From contig NZ_FNIX01000014.1 of assembly GCF_900104175.1 (NCBI RefSeq), positions 62,001-126,000 of the forward strand: DNA of 64,000 nucleotides, in the 5' to 3' direction. Positions within the stretch are counted from its first letter, which is position 1. The number at the start of each line of letters is the position of its first letter. Position numbers and translations under genes: made by a program. This DNA comes from Lentzea jiangxiensis (GTDB lineage: Bacteria; Actinomycetota; Actinomycetes; Mycobacteriales; Pseudonocardiaceae). The notes beneath the pieces were generated by a model. The model saw only the letters and a program-made list of their open reading frames with translations, ran no database searches and was not told where the DNA came from. Below, in pieces: positions 1 through 8,745 of this stretch.

Positions 1-837
1 GAGCTCGTCGCCAAGATCTCCGACCAGGGCCAGGCGGACCTGCTCGCGCACGTGGCCGCGCCGTTGCCGGTCGAGGTGATTGCCGAGCTGCTCGGCGTGC
101 CCGGCCAGGACCGCTACCTGCTGCAGCCGTGGTCGAACGCCATCGTGAAGATGTACGAGTACGGCCTCCCCGCCGACCAGCAGGCCGCCGCCGAACGCGC
201 CGCCGCCGAGTTCGTCGCCTACCTGCGCGAGCTGGTCGCGCTGCGCCGCGTCTCCCCCGGCTCCGACCTGGTGTCCGACCTCGTGGCCGTCACCGACACC
301 GACGGCGCCAGGCTCACCGAGGACGAACTGGTCGCCACGGCCGTCCTTCTGCTGATGGCAGGCCACGAAGCCACGGTCAACGTCATCGGCAACGGCGTCA
401 ACGCGCTGATGCAGCACCGTTCGCAGTGGGAGCGCCTCTCGCCGGAGCTGATGCCCACGGCCGTCGAGGAGCTCATCCGTTTCGACTCACCGTTGCAGCT
501 CTTCGAACGCACGGCCACCGAACGCGTGGAGATCGCCGGTCACGTCGTCGAACCGGGCGAGAAGATCGCCGCCCTGCTCGGTGCCGCCGCCCGCGACCCG
601 CTGGTGTTCGAGAACCCCGACGTGCTGGACATCGGCCGCGAGAAGAACCAGCACCTCGGGTTCGGCATGGGCATCCACTACTGCCTCGGCGCGCCTCTGG
701 CCCGCATCGAGGTCGAGGCCGCGCTGTCGGCGTTGCACCGCAAGCTGCCCGGCGCCGTCCTGGCCGAGGAACCGGGCCGCCGCGCGGAGTTCGTCATCCG
801 CGGCCTGCACTCCCTGTCCCTCGGCAACGGCGGGTGA
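1..837 (+). CDS. Cytochrome P450, 3' part only
   Basis: The reading frame is open from the first base, so the N-terminal part lies outside the window and 278 residues remain. They carry the diagnostic P450 elements: I-helix oxygen-binding motif AGHEATVN at about residue 120 of the fragment, the K-helix ExxR (EELIR, about 156), and the haem loop FGMGIHYCLG with the axial cysteine at about 228. The length after the haem cysteine is normal for a soluble bacterial class I P450, which needs ferredoxin and reductase partners; none is visible here. Substrate cannot be told from the fragment. Family call is firm. Confidence 0.93.
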   Translation, partial: ELVAKISDQGQADLLAHVAAPLPVEVIAELLGVPGQDRYLLQPWSNAIVKMYEYGLPADQQAAAERAAAEFVAYLRELVALRRVSPGSDLVSDLVAVTDTDGARLTEDELVATAVLLLMAGHEATVNVIGNGVNALMQHRSQWERLSPELMPTAVEELIRFDSPLQLFERTATERVEIAGHVVEPGEKIAALLGAAARDPLVFENPDVLDIGREKNQHLGFGMGIHYCLGAPLARIEVEAALSALHRKLPGAVLAEEPGRRAEFVIRGLHSLSLGNGG

Positions 838-864
838 CCGGGCGGCCGGCCCGATCTCGATGGG

Positions 865-1866
865 CTAGTACCGCCTGGGGAGCTTGAAGCCGCGCTCCTT
901 CATCACGACGCGCAGCCGGTCCGGGTAGTCGGTGATGATGCCGTCCACCCCGTCGTCGATCAGCTTGTGCATCGTCGCCGGGTCGTTCACCGTCCACGGG
1001 ACCACTTCGAGCCCGTGGCGGTGGGCGTCCCGGACCAACTCCTTCGTCGTGAACGGGACGTAGCCGGGGTCGCCGACCTTGCCGTTCTGCGGGTTGCCGT
1101 GCACCGGGGACAGGGCGTGGGCGCCGAAGCTGCGCACGGCGCGGGCCACGCTGCCGCCGAAGTTCGCCAGTTCCAGGCCTCCCGTCCACGGTGAGCCGGG
1201 GCGGAGCATCTCGGGCTGGGTCAGCGCCACCAGCGGGATGCGGGGTTCGACCTGGCGCAGGCGCATCAGGGTGCCCCAGTCGAACGACTGGACGGTCACG
1301 TTCCGCAGGAAGCCGGAGCGGCGGATCTCGTGGACGGCGCGGTGCACGAACTGTTCGCGCGGGGCCGTTTCGTGGGGTGCGGCGGCTTCGACCTTGGTCT
1401 CGATGTTGAAGCGGACGCCCCACGCCCGGTGGCGGCGGGCCAGGTCGAAGAGCTCCTGCAGGGTGGGCATGCGGGCGCCGGGCGAGAGTTCCTGGCCGGG
1501 GTACTGCGACCACCTCGTGCTGCCGCAGTCGAGGGTGCGCACCTGCGCGAACGTCAGGTCCTTCACGTACTTGCCCGCGTAGGGGAACGCCGGGTCATCC
1601 GGGAAGGCGGGCGCGGTGTCCTGGCACTTCGCCGGGTTGGTCTTGCGGTCGTGGGTGATGACCTCGCGGCCGTCCCTGGTGATCTGGATGTCCAGCTCCA
1701 GGGTGGTGACGCCCAGTTCGAGCGCTTTGCCGAACGCCTTGAGCGTGCTCTCGACGGTCAGGCCGATGCCGCCGCGGTGCGCCTGGAGGTCGAAGTCCCG
1801 GTGGTGCGCCTGGGCCACGCCTGGTGCGACGAGCGCGATCACCAGGGCCCCGATGAGTGTCCGCAT
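865..1866 (-). CDS. Secreted glycerophosphodiester phosphodiesterase
   Basis: 333 residues from the ATG at 1866; a longer upstream frame exists but this start gives a clean signal peptide (MRTLIGALVIALVAPGVAQA). The GDPD/TIM-barrel signature follows: HRGG near residue 25 and the metal/substrate motif ELDIQITRDG with HD a few residues on. The C-terminal barrel motifs WTVND and GIITDYPDRL are also present. The enzyme hydrolyses glycerophosphodiesters to glycerol-3-phosphate and an alcohol outside the membrane, supplying phosphate or carbon, or turning over teichoic acids. It converges with the P450 gene upstream in the window. Substrate preference is not visible. Confidence 0.9.
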   Translation of the reverse strand: MRTLIGALVIALVAPGVAQAHHRDFDLQAHRGGIGLTVESTLKAFGKALELGVTTLELDIQITRDGREVITHDRKTNPAKCQDTAPAFPDDPAFPYAGKYVKDLTFAQVRTLDCGSTRWSQYPGQELSPGARMPTLQELFDLARRHRAWGVRFNIETKVEAAAPHETAPREQFVHRAVHEIRRSGFLRNVTVQSFDWGTLMRLRQVEPRIPLVALTQPEMLRPGSPWTGGLELANFGGSVARAVRSFGAHALSPVHGNPQNGKVGDPGYVPFTTKELVRDAHRHGLEVVPWTVNDPATMHKLIDDGVDGIITDYPDRLRVVMKERGFKLPRRY

Positions 1867-1931
1867 CCACCCAACCTGGCACTGGCGGCACGGCGCCGGC
1901 AGGTCCGGCAGGGCGAACGCCGGCTGAACGA

Positions 1932-2837
1932 TCAGCGGGGCGAGCCGGAGGCGCGGACGGACCGCAGCGGGGGTTCGGGGGCGTCCTTGACCTCCACCAC
2001 CCGCAACAGCCGGACGGACGCCGAGTCCACCGGCAGCAGCAGCGTGGTGGTGCGGCGGACGACCAACGCCGTCGTCACCGCGACGCCGACGAGCACCAGG
2101 TCGGCGAACGCGTGCAGCAGCACGCCGTCCGCGAGCGCCTGGGTGCTGTCGCGGAACGACCACAGGACGGTGATCGCGAACAGCAGACCGGAGCCCACCC
2201 AGAAGCCCCACCACCAGCGCAGGAGCTTCGACGGGCGGGGGCGTTCGTCAGCGGGCCTGCGGGTCACGGCGTGTTCGAGCTCGGCCAGCACCGAGCCGGG
2301 GACGACGAGGTTGACGCCGGGCACGACCAGGCCGAGCAGAGCTTCGCCGTCCGAGCGGGACGGGCCGTAGCCCACCAGCGTCGCCGCGACGTTCCGCGTG
2401 CGCCGCACCCACAGCAGCGTGAGGACCAGCGAGAGCACGCAGCCGCAGATCACGATGGCCGAGGAGGACACCACCATCGCGTCCGACGCGCTGACGACGC
2501 CGGGCGACAGCGCGCCGAAGCGGCTCATGGCGACCAGCACGTACCGCCAGACCTCGGAGAACGCGGCCCAGACGGCGACGGCGGCGAGCAGCCAGAGCGA
2601 GTTCTGCGCGGTCCTGCCGAGGCGGCGCACGCCGTCGACCGAGTCGGCCCGCTCGACCCTGCCGGGCACGGCCGTGGGCCAGCGCCACGCGAGCAGCGGG
2701 AAGCCCCAGCGCGGCGGCACCGGGTAGGCCGGCGGTCCGCCGTAGGACAGCCGCTGCGACCTCGACTGCGGCTGTGGGTAGGCACCGGGTGGCGGGGTCG
2801 CCACCCAGTCCACGCGCATCGGCTGCAACGGCTGCAC
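1932..2837 (-). CDS. DUF4328-like multi-pass membrane protein
   Basis: About 301 residues. I chose the GTG at 2837 because GAGG lies 10 nt upstream and the codon follows the rhodanese stop directly; the ATG at 2819 is the alternative. A short Pro/Gln-rich N-terminus precedes five or six hydrophobic segments with short charged loops (WVRRTRN between helices, a conserved-looking WWWGFWVGSG helix). The layout resembles actinobacterial DUF4328 proteins, which have no known function. It sits 2 nt downstream of the rhodanese gene on the same strand, so the two are probably co-transcribed. Family assignment is tentative. Confidence 0.6.
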   Translation of the reverse strand: MQPLQPMRVDWVATPPPGAYPQPQSRSQRLSYGGPPAYPVPPRWGFPLLAWRWPTAVPGRVERADSVDGVRRLGRTAQNSLWLLAAVAVWAAFSEVWRYVLVAMSRFGALSPGVVSASDAMVVSSSAIVICGCVLSLVLTLLWVRRTRNVAATLVGYGPSRSDGEALLGLVVPGVNLVVPGSVLAELEHAVTRRPADERPRPSKLLRWWWGFWVGSGLLFAITVLWSFRDSTQALADGVLLHAFADLVLVGVAVTTALVVRRTTTLLLPVDSASVRLLRVVEVKDAPEPPLRSVRASGSPR

Positions 2838-2839
2838 GA

Positions 2840-3178
2840 TCAGATGACCTCGGGTTCCATGCCGTCGACGCCACCCTCGAGCGGACGGCCGGCGGCCTCC
2901 CAGTGCTGCATGCCGCCCTCGACGTTGACGGCCTCCCAGCCGTTCTGGTTGAGGTACTGGGTCACGCGGGCGGAGCGGCCACCGGCGCGGCACACGACGT
3001 AGAGCTGCACGTCGTTCGGCACGTCCTCGAGACGGCCGGCGATCTCGCTCATGGGGATGTGCAGCGCGCCGGGTGCGTGGCCGGCGTCCCACTCGTCCTG
3101 CTCGCGCACGTCCAGCAGGACGGCGCCCTCGGGCAGCTGCGCCGGAACGTCGGCGATCTCCACGCTTGGAACAGTCAC
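2840..3178 (-). CDS. Single-domain rhodanese (sulfurtransferase)
   Basis: 112 residues from a GTG at 3178. It is a stand-alone rhodanese fold with the start motif LLDVREQDEWDAGHAPGALHIP and the active-site loop CRAGGRSA; the catalytic cysteine is residue 63. The loop length and the small residues around the cysteine are those of GlpE/PspE-type thiosulfate or persulfide transferases rather than Cdc25-like arsenate reductases. The protein should be cytoplasmic, as it has no signal peptide. It is followed at once by the DUF4328-like gene. Confidence 0.9.
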   Translation of the reverse strand: MTVPSVEIADVPAQLPEGAVLLDVREQDEWDAGHAPGALHIPMSEIAGRLEDVPNDVQLYVVCRAGGRSARVTQYLNQNGWEAVNVEGGMQHWEAAGRPLEGGVDGMEPEVI

Positions 3179-3239
3179 GCCGTAGATGTTCCCATGCCGG
3201 AGGTTGCACGGACGTGAACCTCCGGCACGGGTCCACCTC

Positions 3240-4139
3240 CTAGGCCACCCCCGCGATGGCGGGCCCAAGCCTCGCGAACTGCTCCTCGGTCAGTGGCAGG
3301 TCGGGCCTCCCGGCGCCGATCCGCTCCCAGGAGCTCTGGCTCACCGGGTCGGGACGCTTGTCCTTGCTGCCGAAGTTCATCAGGTCGAGCTGGATCACCA
3401 GGCCGTCCGGCCGGTACACGAACATGGTCTGCACGAGCGTCTGGAAGGGCTCGAACGGGTGCACGGAGTGGAGCTGGATGAGCGTGCCGTCGGCCAGCAC
3501 CGTGCGGTAGGGCGGTTCACAGTCGCCGCTGCCCCACACGTTGTCGTCGGCGTACTGCAGAGCGGGGCCGGTGAACCTGCCCGCGGTGATCCGGATGCTG
3601 CCGGTGCCACCGCTGTCGGTCACGTCGAAGTCGTACTCCTCCCGGCCGACACCCGGTGTCAGCTCGGCGACCTGCTTCTCCGGCAACTGCTGCCGCACCG
3701 CCGCGATCCACGAGGAGACGACGTTGTCCGACACCTTCAGGAGACCGGTCGGCACCGAGAACTTCAGGTTCCGGGACCGCGGGTTGCACTGCGGCAACCG
3801 CAGGACCGGACGACCGGCCGGTGGAGGAGCGGTGGACGCCGGCGTCCACGTGCCGTACGGCTGCTGGGCCGGTGTGTTGACCCGCGGCCACGTCAGCGGG
3901 TGCTCCACGGTGGCAGGCCCGTAGTCCGGCTGATCGGCCGGTGCGGGGTCCGGTGCGGCCTGGTTCAGCGTCGTGGCACCGATGCCGATGCCGGCGACCA
4001 CCGCGACCACGCCGAGCAGCGCGCCGGCCCGCTGGGCGAACACGCGGCGCCGGCCGCGCTTCAGGACGACGTCCAGCGTCGTCGTGGGAGGGGGTGCGGA
4101 GACGTTGAGAGCTCCGCGCAGCTCGTCTTCGACGTTCAT
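3240..4139 (-). CDS. Membrane-anchored partner of the upstream ECF sigma factor
   Basis: 299 residues. Residues 1-35 are cytoplasmic and basic toward the membrane (KRGRRRVFAQR), followed by one transmembrane helix (about 37-58) and a large extracytoplasmic domain rich in Pro and aromatic residues. I see no zinc-finger HxxxCxxC anti-sigma motif. The ATG overlaps the TGA of the sigma gene (ATGA), so translation is coupled. This arrangement, sigma then single-pass membrane protein, is that of SigE-family ECF loci in actinobacteria, and the product may regulate the sigma factor or be an envelope sensor. Function is inferred from position only. Confidence 0.6.
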   Translation of the reverse strand: MNVEDELRGALNVSAPPPTTTLDVVLKRGRRRVFAQRAGALLGVVAVVAGIGIGATTLNQAAPDPAPADQPDYGPATVEHPLTWPRVNTPAQQPYGTWTPASTAPPPAGRPVLRLPQCNPRSRNLKFSVPTGLLKVSDNVVSSWIAAVRQQLPEKQVAELTPGVGREEYDFDVTDSGGTGSIRITAGRFTGPALQYADDNVWGSGDCEPPYRTVLADGTLIQLHSVHPFEPFQTLVQTMFVYRPDGLVIQLDLMNFGSKDKRPDPVSQSSWERIGAGRPDLPLTEEQFARLGPAIAGVA

Positions 4140-4645
4140 CGATCACGCTCCGAGTTCACGGGCTCGCCGTACGCCTCGCGGAGCGTCGCCAAGCCCCTGG
4201 CCGTCTGACTTTTGACGTTGCCCACCGAGCAGCCGAGCTCGGCCGCCGTCTGCTCGATGGAGAGGTCGTGCACGAAACGCAGCACGAGAGCGGCCCGCTG
4301 TTTCGGCGCCACCTGTCGCAGCGCCGCGTGCAGCCGGGCGTCGGGGTCGGAGAAACCGCCTCCGACGCCGTGTTCCGGCAGGTCGGCGACCGGGCGTTCG
4401 CGCTCGCGGCCGCGACGCCTGCTGTCGAGGAACAGGCGCGTCACGATGGTGCGGACGTAGCCCTCCGCCGTTTCGCGCCTGATGCTCGGCCATTTCGCGT
4501 ACGCCTTCACAAATGCGTTCTGCGCGAGCTCCTCCGCCTCCGACCAGTCGCCGCACAACGCGTACGCCGTGCGACGTGCCCAGTCGAACCTGCTCGTGAA
4601 GAACTCCGAGAACTCCTCGTCTCGCCGCACTCCGGTGTCCCCCAT
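4136..4645 (-). CDS. SigE-family ECF RNA polymerase sigma factor
   Basis: 169 residues with a GGGAG ribosome site just upstream of the ATG at 4645. Region 2 is seen in FTSRFDWARRTAYALCGDWSEAEELAQNAF and region 4 in LRFVHDLSIEQTAAELGCSVGNVKSQTARGL, including the helix-turn-helix. The size and spacing are those of the short two-domain SigE family. It is translationally coupled to the downstream membrane protein and separated from the symporter operon upstream by a terminator. The target promoters are unknown. Confidence 0.92.
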   Translation of the reverse strand: MGDTGVRRDEEFSEFFTSRFDWARRTAYALCGDWSEAEELAQNAFVKAYAKWPSIRRETAEGYVRTIVTRLFLDSRRRGRERERPVADLPEHGVGGGFSDPDARLHAALRQVAPKQRAALVLRFVHDLSIEQTAAELGCSVGNVKSQTARGLATLREAYGEPVNSERDR

Positions 4646-4703
4646 GCTCCCGCCGCGTTCACAATCAATACGCGGCCGGCACCGGCCGGGTTGCACGCAC
4701 GAA

Positions 4704-4735
4704 AAACGGGCCGCCCCGCTGAGGACGGCCCGTTT
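4704..4735 (-). terminator. Intrinsic terminator of the actP transcript
   Basis: A 10-bp perfect inverted repeat (arms 4704-4713 and 4726-4735) is followed on the minus strand by five T residues. It lies 15 nt after the stop of the symporter gene. Confidence 0.85.
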
Positions 4736-4749
4736 CCGGAGACGACGAA

Positions 4750-6342
4750 CTAGTGCGCGATCGCCTTCTCGGCGCCCGCGCCGGTGAGGGAGCGGACCTC
4801 CATCTCGGCCTGCTTGGCGGGGTCGGCCTTGTCCTTCGAGAGGATCGTGCCGATGTAGCCCAGCAGGAACGCGACGGGGATCGAGACGATGCCGGGGTTC
4901 GACAGCGGGAAGAGGTCGAAGTCGGCGTTCTTGAACATCGAGGTCGGCGTGCCGGAGACGGCGGGCGACAGGATGATCAGGGTGATCGTCACGAACAGAC
5001 CGCCGTAGATGCTCCACAGCGCGCCCGAGGTGTTGAACCTCTTCCAGAACAGCGAGTAGAGGATCGTCGGCAGGTTCGCCGAGGCGGCGACCGCGAAGGC
5101 CAGCGCCACGAGGAACGCGATGTTCTGGCCGTTGGCGATGATGCCGCCACCGATGGACACGAGGCCGATGACGATCGCGGTGATGCGGGCGACCTTGACC
5201 TCGGAGTCCTTGTCCTCCGCCTGGCCCTTCTTGATGATGTTGGCGTAGATGTCGTGCGCGAACGACGCCGACGCCGTGATCGTCAGGCCCGCCACGACCG
5301 CGAGGATCGTCGCGAACGCGACCGCCGCGATCAGGCCGAGCAGGATCGGGCCACCCAGTTCCAGCGCGAGCAGCGGGGCGGCCGAGTTGGCCTTGCCGGG
5401 CGCCGCGTTGATCTTGTCCGGACCGACGAGCGCACCGGCGCCGTAGCCCAGGACCAGCGTGAACAGGTAGAAGATGCCGATCAGCCAGATCGCCCAGACG
5501 ACCGAGCGACGGGCTTCCTTCGCCGTCGGCACGGTGTAGAAGCGCATCAGGATGTGCGGCAGACCCGCGGTGCCGAGCACCAGGGCGAGCGCCAGCGAGA
5601 GGAAGTCGAGCTTGCTGGTGCCGGTCTTGCCGTACTGCAGGCCGGGGCCGAGCAGCTTCTCGCCCGCCTTCGGGGCGGCGTCGACCGCGGCACCGAGCAG
5701 GGACGAGAGGTTGAAGCCGTACTTGCCGAGCACCCAGACGGTCATGATGCCGGCACCGGCGATCAGCAGGACCGCCTTGATGATCTGCACCCAGGTGGTG
5801 CCCTTCATGCCGCCGATGAGGACGTAGGCGATCATCAGGGCGCCGACCACGGCGATGACGAGGGCCTGGCCGCCGGTGCCCGTGATGCCGAGCAGCAGGG
5901 CGACGAGACCACCGGCACCGGCCATCTGGGCCAGCAGGTAGAAGAACGAGACCGCCATCGTCGACGTGGCCGCCGCCGCGCGGACCGGACGCTGGCGCAT
6001 CCGGAAGCTCAGCACGTCGCCCATGGTGTACTTGCCGGTGTTGCGCAGCAGCTCGGCGACCAGCAGCAGCGCGATGAGCCACGCCACCAGGAAGCCGATC
6101 GAGTACAGGAAGCCGTCGTAGCCGTTGAGGGCGATGGCGCCCGCGATGCCGAGGAACGACGCGGCCGACAGGTAGTCACCGGCGATCGCGATGCCGTTCT
6201 GCGGACCGGTGAACGCGCGGCCGGCGGCCAGGTAGTCCGCGGCGGTCTTCGTGTTGCGGCTCGCCCGGATCACCACGATGAGCGTGGCGATGACGAAGAC
6301 GCCGAAGATGCTGATGTTGAGGATCGGGCTGGACTCGTTCAC
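4750..6342 (-). CDS. actP: Cation/acetate symporter (ActP-type SSS family)
   Basis: 530 residues from a GTG at 6342 that overlaps the stop of the DUF485 gene (GTGA). About thirteen hydrophobic helices are present. The sodium:solute symporter signature is seen in GPQNGIAIAGDYLSAASFLG near the N-terminus, FRMRQRPVRAAAATSTM, VLGTAGLPHILMRFYTVP and the long helices after it. The pair DUF485 plus ActP matches the yjcH-actP arrangement for acetate, propionate or other short monocarboxylate uptake driven by a cation gradient. A LytTR/LytS regulatory pair further along the same strand probably controls the locus. Confidence 0.9.
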   Translation of the reverse strand: MNESSPILNISIFGVFVIATLIVVIRASRNTKTAADYLAAGRAFTGPQNGIAIAGDYLSAASFLGIAGAIALNGYDGFLYSIGFLVAWLIALLLVAELLRNTGKYTMGDVLSFRMRQRPVRAAAATSTMAVSFFYLLAQMAGAGGLVALLLGITGTGGQALVIAVVGALMIAYVLIGGMKGTTWVQIIKAVLLIAGAGIMTVWVLGKYGFNLSSLLGAAVDAAPKAGEKLLGPGLQYGKTGTSKLDFLSLALALVLGTAGLPHILMRFYTVPTAKEARRSVVWAIWLIGIFYLFTLVLGYGAGALVGPDKINAAPGKANSAAPLLALELGGPILLGLIAAVAFATILAVVAGLTITASASFAHDIYANIIKKGQAEDKDSEVKVARITAIVIGLVSIGGGIIANGQNIAFLVALAFAVAASANLPTILYSLFWKRFNTSGALWSIYGGLFVTITLIILSPAVSGTPTSMFKNADFDLFPLSNPGIVSIPVAFLLGYIGTILSKDKADPAKQAEMEVRSLTGAGAEKAIAH

Positions 6343-6689
6343 TTGCCGTCTCCCTCGATCTCGTTGCGGAGCTTCTCCGCCAGCGGGTCGAGGTTCTTGT
6401 TCGCGTGCCGCACGTAGAGCGTCGTGATGACGAACGTCGACACGAACTGCAGCAGGCCGAAGATGAGCCCGACGTTGATGTTGCCCAGCACCTTGGTGGA
6501 CATGAAGCCGTGCGCGTAGTCCGCGAGCAGCACGTACAGCAGGTACCACGCGAGGAACAGTCCGGAGACGGGGAAGACGAACTTGAGGAGCCGGCGCTTC
6601 AGTTCGACGAAGTCATCGCTTGCTTGGACGTCGGCCCACTTCTGCGCGTCCGGGGCCGACTCGGACGGGGTGTGATCGACGGTGCTCAC
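6339..6689 (-). CDS. DUF485 small membrane protein (YjcH-like)
   Basis: 116 residues from the GTG at 6689, chosen because AGGAGG lies 5 nt upstream and the length fits the family. An in-frame ATG at 6797 would add 36 residues not typical of it. Two transmembrane helices (FPVSGLFLAWYLLYVLLADY and VGLIFGLLQFVSTFVITTLYV) are followed by the typical cytoplasmic tail NKNLDPLAEKLRNEIEG. DUF485 proteins accompany ActP-type symporters and are thought to assist them. The gene is translationally coupled to actP. Confidence 0.85.
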   Translation of the reverse strand: MSTVDHTPSESAPDAQKWADVQASDDFVELKRRLLKFVFPVSGLFLAWYLLYVLLADYAHGFMSTKVLGNINVGLIFGLLQFVSTFVITTLYVRHANKNLDPLAEKLRNEIEGDGK

Positions 6690-6944
6690 AGGCCCCTCCT
6701 CGCGGTACTCGTCGTAGGTGTCCGCAACGTGACGTGCACGTAATGCCTCCAGGTGCGGTCCGTTCTTGGTCGAGAACGGTATGGAGACTTGAGTCACTCA
6801 GGTAAGACTCCGTTCGTGCCGTTGCGCCCAGCAGTCGGGTGATGCGGCGAACGGTCAGTATCCGTAGACGAACAGCACTGAGCGTGACCTAGTTCACCGT
6901 TCACCGATTCGAGTGATTAATTTTCACCCGTTCGAGTCGGCTAC
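6690..6944. other. Intergenic stretch between the two symporter units
   Basis: 255 bases without a gene I can support. It must hold the promoter of the DUF485-actP unit and any terminator of the second symporter unit. An AT-rich patch around 6911-6926 with the repeated pattern TTCGAGT/ATTCGAGTG is the only visible irregularity. Confidence 0.5.
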
Positions 6945-8744
6945 TTACCGTGCGCGTCCAGCTCCCCTGCGCTTGCCCTCGGCCATCCGGGCCTTCTCCT
7001 CGGCGGTCCCGAAGCGGGCGACGTCGCGGTCCCGGATGAAGCCCAGCGGGTCCGGCGCGTGCAGCCGGAGCAGGATCTGGCTGACGTCCGCCGGCACCCG
7101 CCTGCGGGTCCCCTTGCTGACCACGATCATGATCGCGAACGCCACCGGCACCGTGATCAGCGCAGGCTGGGTGATGAACGCGGGCGCCCAGCGCCCGGTG
7201 TAGGAGCTCACGACGCTCACGACCTGAGCGCTGATCACGAGGCCGCCGCCGACCACGAGCCCGCAGACCGCGCCCACCCACGTGAGCCCGCGCCACCAGA
7301 TGCCGAGGACCAGGAGCGGGCAGAACGTGGACGCCGCGAGCGCGAAGGACATGGCCACCGTCAGTGACGCGTCGGAGCGCGGCAGCGCCACCGCGAGCGC
7401 GATCGCGACGGCTCCGGTGAACACCGTTGCCCACCGGAAGTCACGGACCTTGCCCGGCAGGATGTCCGTGGAGACCACACCGGCGACGGACACGACGAGT
7501 CCCGACGAGGTCGACAGGAAGGCCGCGAACGCACCCGCGGCGACGATCGCGCCGAGGATCTGCCCGCCCAGGTTCGGCAGCATCGTCTCCGGCAGCATCA
7601 GCACCGCCGCGTCGGTCTTGCCGTTCACCAGCAGCTGCGGCAGGTAGAGCTTCGACAGCACGCCGAGCACCGTCGGGAAGAGGTAGAACAGGCCCAGCAG
7701 GTAGAGCACGTGCAGCGCCGTGCGGCGGGCCGCCTTGCCGTCGGGGTTGGTGTAGAAGCGGACCAGCACGTGCGGCAGGCCCATGGTGCCGAGGAACGTC
7801 GCGAAGATCAGCGAGTACGTCCTGACCAGCTCGGAGATGCCGCCGGTCTGCGGCCGCGACCAGGCCTCGTTCGTCGTCGGCGAGCCCTCGACCACCGGCA
7901 CCGGGCTGCCCGCGGTGAACTCCATCGTCGTGCCGGGGCTGAGCTCGTAGACCCCGCGGCCCCAGAACACCGGCCCGTCCGCGTCCCTGCCGTTGATCTG
8001 GCCGCTCACCCGCAGCCTCAGCGGCTCGTCGACGCGGACCTTCACGACCTGCTCGGCCACGGTGATCGTCTCGGCCTGCGGGAACCGGACGACACCCTCG
8101 TCGGACAGCGGCTGCGTGGCCCGGTTCGGCGAGGCCAGGAACACCACGAACAGCACGAACGTCGGCGCGGCGATCGCGAACAGCTTGCCCCAGTACTGGA
8201 ACGCCTGCACCAGCGTGATCGCGCGCATGCCGCCGCCGAGCACGTTGACCACCACGATCGCCGTGACGACCAGGCCGCCGAGCCACGCGGGCAGGCGGGT
8301 GATCGTCGTCAGCGTCAGGCCCGCGGACTGCAGCTGCGGCACCAGGTACAGCACACCGATGCAGACCACGAAGAACGTGCTGAAGTGCCGCACGTTCACC
8401 GACCCCAGCCGGGCCTCGGCGAAGTCCGGCAACGTGTACGCGCCGGATCGCCGCAGCGGCGCCGCCACGAACAGCAGCAGCGCGAGGTAGCCCGCGGTGA
8501 AGCCGACCGGGTACCAGAGCGCGTCGACGCCGTCCTTGAGCACGAGCCCGGCCACGCCGAGGAACGACGCCGCGGACAGGTACTCGCCGGAGATCGCGGC
8601 GGCGTTGCGGCTGGCCGGGATCGCGCGGCGCGCCACCAGGAAGTCCGGGGTGGTGTTCGCCTTGCGCGACCCGACGTAGCCGAGCAGGAACGTCACCATC
8701 GCCATGAAGACGATGGCGGTGAGGCTGTAGACGGTGGCGGTCAC
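6945..8744 (-). CDS. Second sodium:solute (acetate-type) symporter with a large external loop
   Basis: 599 residues from a GTG at 8744. The SSS signature is clear: PASRNAAAISGEYLSAASFLG, LTTITRLPAWLGG, LGTMGLPHVLVRFYTNPDGK. It differs from the first symporter by an insert of about 100 residues (about 206-306) between two helices. The insert is polar, predicted mostly beta and probably extracytoplasmic (it includes RVSGQINGRDADGPVFWGRG). The length is 70 residues more than the first paralogue. The start is 1 nt after the stop of the small membrane protein gene, so the two are coupled. Substrate is likely a monocarboxylate such as acetate, propionate or pyruvate; the exact one cannot be read. 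Confidence 0.88.
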   Translation of the reverse strand: MTATVYSLTAIVFMAMVTFLLGYVGSRKANTTPDFLVARRAIPASRNAAAISGEYLSAASFLGVAGLVLKDGVDALWYPVGFTAGYLALLLFVAAPLRRSGAYTLPDFAEARLGSVNVRHFSTFFVVCIGVLYLVPQLQSAGLTLTTITRLPAWLGGLVVTAIVVVNVLGGGMRAITLVQAFQYWGKLFAIAAPTFVLFVVFLASPNRATQPLSDEGVVRFPQAETITVAEQVVKVRVDEPLRLRVSGQINGRDADGPVFWGRGVYELSPGTTMEFTAGSPVPVVEGSPTTNEAWSRPQTGGISELVRTYSLIFATFLGTMGLPHVLVRFYTNPDGKAARRTALHVLYLLGLFYLFPTVLGVLSKLYLPQLLVNGKTDAAVLMLPETMLPNLGGQILGAIVAAGAFAAFLSTSSGLVVSVAGVVSTDILPGKVRDFRWATVFTGAVAIALAVALPRSDASLTVAMSFALAASTFCPLLVLGIWWRGLTWVGAVCGLVVGGGLVISAQVVSVVSSYTGRWAPAFITQPALITVPVAFAIMIVVSKGTRRRVPADVSQILLRLHAPDPLGFIRDRDVARFGTAEEKARMAEGKRRGAGRAR

Positions 8745-8745
8745 G

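Noticed and set aside
1330-2370. Open plus-strand frames opposite the phosphodiesterase and DUF4328 genes
   Set aside because: No motif, skewed composition, and true domains are on the other strand.
4753-6417. Long open frame on the plus strand antisense to actP
   Set aside because: Highly Arg/Asp/Glu/Gln-biased product with no fold; it is the GC-bias shadow of the membrane-protein frame.
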